From positions 407-62,497 of the forward strand of contig LWDM01000032.1 of the NCBI GenBank assembly GCA_002083525.1: a DNA stretch of 62,091 nucleotides, written 5' to 3'. Under the pieces are notes generated by a model that was given only the letters and a program-made list of their open reading frames with translations, searched no databases and had not been told where the DNA came from. Shown one piece after another: positions 57,554 to 62,091 of this stretch; the first letter of the stretch is position 1; each line of letters starts with the position of its first letter. The translations under genes and the position numbers were made by a program. Source of the DNA: Proteobacteria bacterium SG_bin9 (GTDB lineage Bacteria > Pseudomonadota > Alphaproteobacteria > Rhizobiales > Xanthobacteraceae).

Positions 57554-57581
57554 ATATGGCGGTGACCGAAAGGGAAGCGAC

Positions 57582-59120
57582 ATGAACAAGCCCCTCGCCA
57601 ATGACGCCTTGACCGACAACCTGCGCAAGGCCGCTCAGGCTCTCGCCCGTTTCAAGAGCGACGTGGTGCCGCACCGGATCGCCGGTGAAGCGGTTACCGG
57701 CCACGACAGCTTCGAGAACCTCGATCCAAGCGACAACAGCGTGCTCTGCCGCGTCTCTTCGGGCGGCGCAGCTGAGATCGACAAGGCTGCGCGTGCGGCC
57801 GACGCGGCGTTCAAGGTCTGGAAGACCGTGCCGGGCGAGAAGCGGCGCGCGCTGCTGCACACCATCGCGGACCGGATCGAGAAGTGCTCGGAAGAGATCG
57901 CGCTGGTCGAGAGCGTCGATAGCGGTCAGCCGATCCGCTACATGTCGAAGGCTGCGCTGCGCGGCGCCGAGAATTTCCGCTTCTACGCAGACAGGGCGCC
58001 CGAAGCGAGCGACGGCGTGTCGCTGCCGACCGATACACACCTCAATTACACCATGCGGCAGCCGATCGGACCCGTGGGCGTGATCACGCCGTGGAACACG
58101 CCGTTCATGCTGTCGACCTGGAAGATCGCGCCGGCGCTCGCGGCGGGCTGCACGATCGTGCACAAGCCTGCCGAGTGGAGCCCGCTCTCGGCGGTGATCC
58201 TGTCGGAAATCATGAGTGAGGTTTTCGAAGGCGCCGGTCTGCCGAAGGGAATCGTCAATCTTGTGCATGGCTTCGGCGAGAGCGCGGGCAAGGCGCTGAC
58301 CGAACATCCCGCAATCAAGGCGATCGCCTTCGTCGGTGAGTCCGTCACCGGCAGCCACATCATGGCGCAGGGCGCGCCGACCCTGAAACGCGTGCACTTC
58401 GAACTCGGCGGCAAGAATCCTGTGGTCGTGTTCGACGATGCCGATCTCGAGCGCGCGCGCGACGCGGTGCTGTTCATGATCTACAGCCTCAACGGCCAGC
58501 GCTGCACGTCATCGAGCCGCGCACTGGTGCAGCGGTCGATCTACGACACTTTCACCGCCGAACTGAAGGCGCGCGTGGAGAAGATCAAGATCGGGCATCC
58601 GCTCGACCCCGCGACCGAAATCGGGCCGTTGATCCACTCCCGGCACGTCGAGAAGGTGCTGAGCTACACCGAGCAGGCGAAGAAGGATGGTGCGCAGGTC
58701 GCGTTCGGCGGCCAACGCGCGCTCGATGGCAAGGGCAACTTTGTTTGCCCGACGCTGTTCACCGGTGCGACCAACTCCATGCGGATTGCTCAGGAAGAAA
58801 TCTTCGGCCCGGTGCTGACGGTCATTCCGTTCGACGACGAGGCCGACGCGCTCCGTATCGCCAACGATGTGCAGTATGGCCTGGCCGCCTACATCTGGAC
58901 CAGCGACGTCGGCCGCGCCCATCGCGTCGCCCAGGGCGTCGAGGCGGGCATGGTGTGGGTCAATTCGGAGAACGTGCGGCATCTGCCGACGCCGTTCGGC
59001 GGCATGAAATCGAGCGGCATCGGCCGCGATGGCGGTGACCACTCGTTCGAGTTCTACATGGAGCAGAAGAACATCGCGATCGGTCTCGATCGGCACAGGC
59101 CGCCGAAGATCGGCGTCTGA
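57582..59120 (+). CDS. Aldehyde dehydrogenase (HpaE-like)
   Basis: A 512-residue NAD(P)-dependent aldehyde dehydrogenase. Asn172 (TPWNTPFM), general-base Glu274 (FELGGKNP) and nucleophile Cys308 (NGQRCTSSSR) are intact, with EEIFGPVLTVIPF near the C-terminus. Among subfamilies it reads most like 5-carboxymethyl-2-hydroxymuconate semialdehyde dehydrogenase (HpaE/HpcC) of homoprotocatechuate breakdown, but betaine- or aromatic-aldehyde dehydrogenases are close. The ribosome site is AGGGAAGCGAC. An ACS-type MFS gene follows on the same strand 200 bases on. Confidence 0.9.
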   Translation: MNKPLANDALTDNLRKAAQALARFKSDVVPHRIAGEAVTGHDSFENLDPSDNSVLCRVSSGGAAEIDKAARAADAAFKVWKTVPGEKRRALLHTIADRIEKCSEEIALVESVDSGQPIRYMSKAALRGAENFRFYADRAPEASDGVSLPTDTHLNYTMRQPIGPVGVITPWNTPFMLSTWKIAPALAAGCTIVHKPAEWSPLSAVILSEIMSEVFEGAGLPKGIVNLVHGFGESAGKALTEHPAIKAIAFVGESVTGSHIMAQGAPTLKRVHFELGGKNPVVVFDDADLERARDAVLFMIYSLNGQRCTSSSRALVQRSIYDTFTAELKARVEKIKIGHPLDPATEIGPLIHSRHVEKVLSYTEQAKKDGAQVAFGGQRALDGKGNFVCPTLFTGATNSMRIAQEEIFGPVLTVIPFDDEADALRIANDVQYGLAAYIWTSDVGRAHRVAQGVEAGMVWVNSENVRHLPTPFGGMKSSGIGRDGGDHSFEFYMEQKNIAIGLDRHRPPKIGV

Positions 59121-59320
59121 GAGCACCTGCAACACGCGCACGCGCTGCGATGCAGTAACGGAAGCGCTTGCCAAGCGGCGAGCAGCCATGAACGATGTCA
59201 TCAAGGCGTCATGGCAAAGCAGCCGGACGAAGCACTTTGTACGCGCTGCTGTGCGTGAAGATCCACCAAGGGTCCAAATGACGCTTGTCATAAGGACAAC
59301 CCCACGGGGAGGGATCGATC

Positions 59321-60667
59321 ATGGCTGCCGTGCAAGTACCGAGCGCTGGAAATGTTTCCGGTAGCGCCGCCGATGAGGCGCTGTTCTCGAAAGTCAGCTG
59401 GCATCTCCTGCCGCTGCTGTTCGTCTGCTATGTCATCGCTTTCCTCGATCGCATCAATATCGGCTTTGCCCAGTTGCAGATGAAGCAGTCGCTGCCGTTC
59501 AGCGACGAGGCCTACGCGCTCGGCGCGGGCATTTTCTTCATCGGCTACTTCCTGTTCGAAGTACCCAGCAATTTGATGCTGGAGAAGATCGGCGCGCGGA
59601 AAACGCTGCTGCGCATCATGTTCTGCTGGGGCCTGTGCGCTGCCGGCATGATGTTCGTGCAGACGACGACGCAGTTCTACATCCTGCGATTTCTGCTGGG
59701 TGCGTTCGAAGCCGGGTTCTTTCCGGGCATCATTCTTTATCTGACGTACTGGTATCCGTCAGCACGCCGCTGCAAAGCCATCGCGATCTTCATGACGGCC
59801 GCATCGTTCGCGTACCTGATCGCGGGACCGGTCTCCGGCGCGATCATGAAGTACATGGACGGCATGGCCGGCTACCGCGGCTGGCAGTGGCTGTTCCTGG
59901 TGCAGGGCCTGCCGGCCTCGTTCCTCGGCATCTACGCTTACTTCTACCTGAAGGATAAACCCGAACAGGCGAACTGGCTGACCGATGGCGAAAAGGCGCT
60001 GCTGCGCCAGCATCTCGACAACGATCCGCACGCTGCGCCCGCGCAGTCGCATGGATCGCTGTGGTCGATGTTGGCGGACCCGCGCGTCTACATGCTGTCG
60101 CTCGTTTACTTCCTGCTGTTAGGGGCGACATACACGATGGTGTTCTGGGTGCCGACGCTGATCCGGCAGTGGGGCATCGCGGATGTCATGACGATTGGTC
60201 TGCTCGCTGCGCTGCCGGCTTTGTTCGGCATGATCGGCATGGTGCTGATCGGGCGCAGCTCGGACAAGAACCTCGAACGGCGCTGGCATTTCTTTATCTG
60301 CGCAGCGATCGCGGCCGCCGGTCTGCTGATGTCCATTCTTGCGCAGGGCAGTCTCGTAGGATCACTCGCGGGCATCTGCATCCTCGCAATCGGCCAGTCG
60401 GCCGCGACCCCGATCCTGTTCACAGGCGTCAGCCAATATCTGCCGCCAAGGCTTGCGGCGGGTGGCATCGCGCTGATCAGCAGTCTCGGTAACCTCGGTG
60501 CGGCGGCGTTCCCGCCGATCACGGCCTACATCAACAAAGCCACAGGGGCGCCGGTGATGAGCATGTATCTCGTGACGGCGCTCTATTTGGTCTCGGGCGC
60601 GATCTTCCTCTACATCCTGCGGCCGATGAAGGCGCCGTCCGGTGCGGTCGCCGCACCTGCGACCTAG
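59321..60667 (+). CDS. MFS transporter, anion:cation symporter (ACS) family
   Basis: A 448-residue inner-membrane protein with 12 hydrophobic helices. LPLLFVCYVIAFLDRINIGFAQ is the ACS helix-1 signature, followed by YFLFEVPSNLMLEKIGARKTL and GAFEAGFFPGIILYLTYWYP. The family imports organic anions such as hydroxyphenylacetate, phthalate, tartrate or glucarate. The GGGGAGGG ribosome site is excellent. Its position behind an HpaE-like dehydrogenase suggests an aromatic acid, which is inference. Confidence 0.93.
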   Translation: MAAVQVPSAGNVSGSAADEALFSKVSWHLLPLLFVCYVIAFLDRINIGFAQLQMKQSLPFSDEAYALGAGIFFIGYFLFEVPSNLMLEKIGARKTLLRIMFCWGLCAAGMMFVQTTTQFYILRFLLGAFEAGFFPGIILYLTYWYPSARRCKAIAIFMTAASFAYLIAGPVSGAIMKYMDGMAGYRGWQWLFLVQGLPASFLGIYAYFYLKDKPEQANWLTDGEKALLRQHLDNDPHAAPAQSHGSLWSMLADPRVYMLSLVYFLLLGATYTMVFWVPTLIRQWGIADVMTIGLLAALPALFGMIGMVLIGRSSDKNLERRWHFFICAAIAAAGLLMSILAQGSLVGSLAGICILAIGQSAATPILFTGVSQYLPPRLAAGGIALISSLGNLGAAAFPPITAYINKATGAPVMSMYLVTALYLVSGAIFLYILRPMKAPSGAVAAPAT

Positions 60668-60677
60668 AACGAAGCGG

Positions 60678-61349
60678 CTAGGACTTGCGACGCGCGGCCG
60701 CCTTTGCGGTCGCGCGTTCCGTTTGCGCGTCACCGGTCAGAGTCATCACCGATGTCGCGACAATGCGCTCGGTAATACCCTCGACGTCGGTGAGATCGCA
60801 GGCGCCATCCGACAGCTTGGTCAGGCGTTCGACGTCGTTGATGGTCTGGTGCGCCATCGCCAGCGCGAAGTGCAGGCCCCAATAGATGTCGGCCATCTCG
60901 CGCTCGGGCAGGGCGCGTTTCATCGCCTCGGCGAAGCGCCGCAGGTGATCCACTTCCTTGTTCTTGATCCGGCGGAACGTCGGAATCGATTCCATCGACG
61001 CGCGGATCATGAAGCGCGAGGAGGCCGAGCGTTGGCGGTCGGGATCGAGGCAGCCGCGCAGCAGCGGCTCGATCAGCGCGCGCAGCACCTCGTCCGGCCG
61101 GGCGCGGCCCTGTCCTGCATCTTCCGCGATCTTGAGTGCAGCGAGCCGCTCGCGGTTCAGCGCAATGCTGCAGGCGATGTAGATCTCGGCGAGCAGCGCG
61201 TCCTTCGAACCGAAGTGATAGTTGATCGCCGCGAGATTGACGTTTGCCGCCGCGACGATGTCGCGCAGCGTCACGTCGCCGAAACTGTTGTCGGCGCACA
61301 GCCGCTCGGCGGCCGTCAGAATTGCATGCCTCGTCTGATCCGTTGACAT
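60678..61349 (-). CDS. TetR family transcriptional regulator
   Basis: A 223-residue repressor. The N-terminal helix-turn-helix runs AILTAAERLCADNSFGDVTLRDIVAAANVNLAAINYHFGSKDALL; the rest is the helical ligand-binding domain ending in an Ala/Arg/Lys-rich tail. It is divergent from an acyl-CoA dehydrogenase, and an imperfect palindrome lies in the shared intergenic region, so autoregulation and control of that gene by an acyl-CoA or related ligand is likely. Confidence 0.92.
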   Translation of the reverse strand: MSTDQTRHAILTAAERLCADNSFGDVTLRDIVAAANVNLAAINYHFGSKDALLAEIYIACSIALNRERLAALKIAEDAGQGRARPDEVLRALIEPLLRGCLDPDRQRSASSRFMIRASMESIPTFRRIKNKEVDHLRRFAEAMKRALPEREMADIYWGLHFALAMAHQTINDVERLTKLSDGACDLTDVEGITERIVATSVMTLTGDAQTERATAKAAARRKS

Positions 61350-61387
61350 CTCAGCGTAATATTCTGCCAGTTTGCGCCGGGTTGCAA

Positions 61388-61405
61388 TTCAAACATTTGT
61401 ATGAA
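61388..61405. promoter_or_regulatory. Candidate TetR operator
   Basis: TTCAAACATTTGTATGAA is an imperfect 18-bp palindrome (14 of 18 positions symmetric, pattern TTCAnACAnnTGTnTGAA). It lies between the divergent TetR and acyl-CoA dehydrogenase genes, 39 bases from the TetR start. Confidence 0.55.
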
Positions 61406-61566
61406 ACGATTGATTGATCGTCGGGGAAGCCAGCGCGGTGACCTTCCCGGCGGAGCCTGTCTTCTCGTTTCCTCACGGCAGCAGCGACAAGAATTGTCTT
61501 GCGCGCCCGCGGGGTGGGGAAGAAAGTGCCGCGCAAAACGTCCCAAAGAGGTCAGCGAGGAACGCC

Positions 61567-62091
61567 ATGGATTTCAATCTGTCAGAACGCCAGCAGCAGT
61601 GGCTCGAGCGCGTTACGTCCTTCATGGACAAGAACGTGCGCCCGGCAGTTCCCATCTATAAGCAGCAGGACGCGACCGGCGAGCGCTGGAAGGTGATCCA
61701 GATTGTCGAGGACCTGAAGAAGAAGGCAAAGGCCGAAGGTCTGTGGAACATGTTCATGCCGCCGTCGCAGCATGAAGACGACGAATTCCGCGGGGCGGGA
61801 TTGACCAATCTCGAATACGCGCTGCTCGCCGAGCAGATGGGCCGCATCGGCTGGGCGTCGGAAGTATTCAACTGCTCCGCGCCGGACACCGGCAACATGG
61901 AAGTGTTTCTGCGCTACGGCACCAAGGAGCATAAGCGCAAGTGGTTGCGTCCGCTGATGGATGGCGAAATCCGCTCGGCGTTTCTGATGACCGAGCCGGC
62001 GGTTGCGTCGTCGGACGCGACCAACATTGAGACCACGATCAAAAGGGATGGCGACTCTTACGTCATCAACGGCCGCAAATGGTGGTCGTCG
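61567..62091 (+). CDS. Acyl-CoA dehydrogenase, N-terminal part (runs off window)
   Basis: The first 175 residues are present. The start follows GAGGAACGCC. The sequence MDFNLSERQQQWLERVTSFM opens the helical N-domain; AEGLWNMFMPPSQ, LTNLEYALLAEQMGRIGWASEVFNCSAPDTGNME and FLMTEPAVASSDATNIET (FAD-binding middle-domain motif with T-E-P) identify a flavin-dependent acyl-CoA dehydrogenase like the ACAD10/11-type group. The catalytic glutamate lies beyond the window. Likely controlled by the divergent TetR. Confidence 0.93.
   Translation, partial: MDFNLSERQQQWLERVTSFMDKNVRPAVPIYKQQDATGERWKVIQIVEDLKKKAKAEGLWNMFMPPSQHEDDEFRGAGLTNLEYALLAEQMGRIGWASEVFNCSAPDTGNMEVFLRYGTKEHKRKWLRPLMDGEIRSAFLMTEPAVASSDATNIETTIKRDGDSYVINGRKWWSS

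Overview
The window is a contiguous stretch of a high-GC alphaproteobacterial chromosome, most likely a Bradyrhizobium/Rhodopseudomonas/Afipia-type member of the Rhizobiales. The evidence is the codon and base composition, proteins typical of that group (DUF2336 protein, FixJ-type regulators, DUF3551 protein, NifU-like scaffold, cytosolic lytic transglycosylase beside an Hpt protein), and several families of interspersed palindromic repeats that I remember from Bradyrhizobiaceae intergenic DNA. No plasmid, prophage, integrase, transposase or CRISPR signature is visible.

Left part (1-25 kb) is mostly metabolism. It holds a GFA-family protein fragment, a GH13 alpha-glucosidase, a zinc alcohol dehydrogenase and an M20 peptidase with an unknown partner. 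A minus-strand group follows: VOC protein, MBL hydrolase, FAH-family hydrolase, GST and periplasmic cyclohexadienyl dehydratase (pheC). Next come the Entner-Doudoroff pair kdgK-eda, a gamma-glutamyltransferase, a nitroreductase/hydrolase pair and thrS. A secreted TPR-caspase protein lies beside a ClpP-fold periplasmic protein, and a second ClpP-fold paralogue lies about 3.5 kb downstream. YidD, a NifU-like scaffold, folE behind a structured leader RNA, and hisI close this part.

The middle (26-36 kb) carries a polarity/motility-like set (lytic transglycosylase, DUF2336 protein, Hpt protein, CheY-like receiver) and nadK. Then comes a long structured intergenic repeat, small exported proteins, and a TonB-dependent receptor behind a clear cobalamin riboswitch, which makes the receptor a probable vitamin B12 transporter. 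tRNA-Thr(UGU), exported proteins, rlmB and tRNA-Tyr(GUA) follow.

The right part (39-62 kb) is accessory in character. An EmrAB-type efflux pump, a Bfd-like ferredoxin, an AhpD-like protein, an MBL hydrolase, an NDH-2-like flavoprotein, a CxxC miniprotein, a PAS histidine kinase and a receiver run in one direction, as does a LuxR-type regulator upstream of them. This suggests a sensor-linked redox/detoxification block. After an AraC regulator and an ECF sigma factor come a GAF-repeat protein, an ATP-grasp-like protein and small exported proteins. A Bug-family binding protein, rmlD-rmlA and tRNA-Gly(UCC) are next. An aldehyde dehydrogenase/MFS pair with a perfect operator-like palindrome follows, and the window ends in a TetR regulator divergent from an acyl-CoA dehydrogenase that is cut by the window edge.

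The points I rate most worth following are the paralogous CGxxC/CxSxC ClpP-fold exported proteins near a secreted caspase, the folE leader RNA, the unclassified structured repeat at 30.8-31.2 kb, and the periplasmic pheC inside a GST/FAH/MBL/VOC cluster. All names rest on reading motifs by eye; no database search was run.
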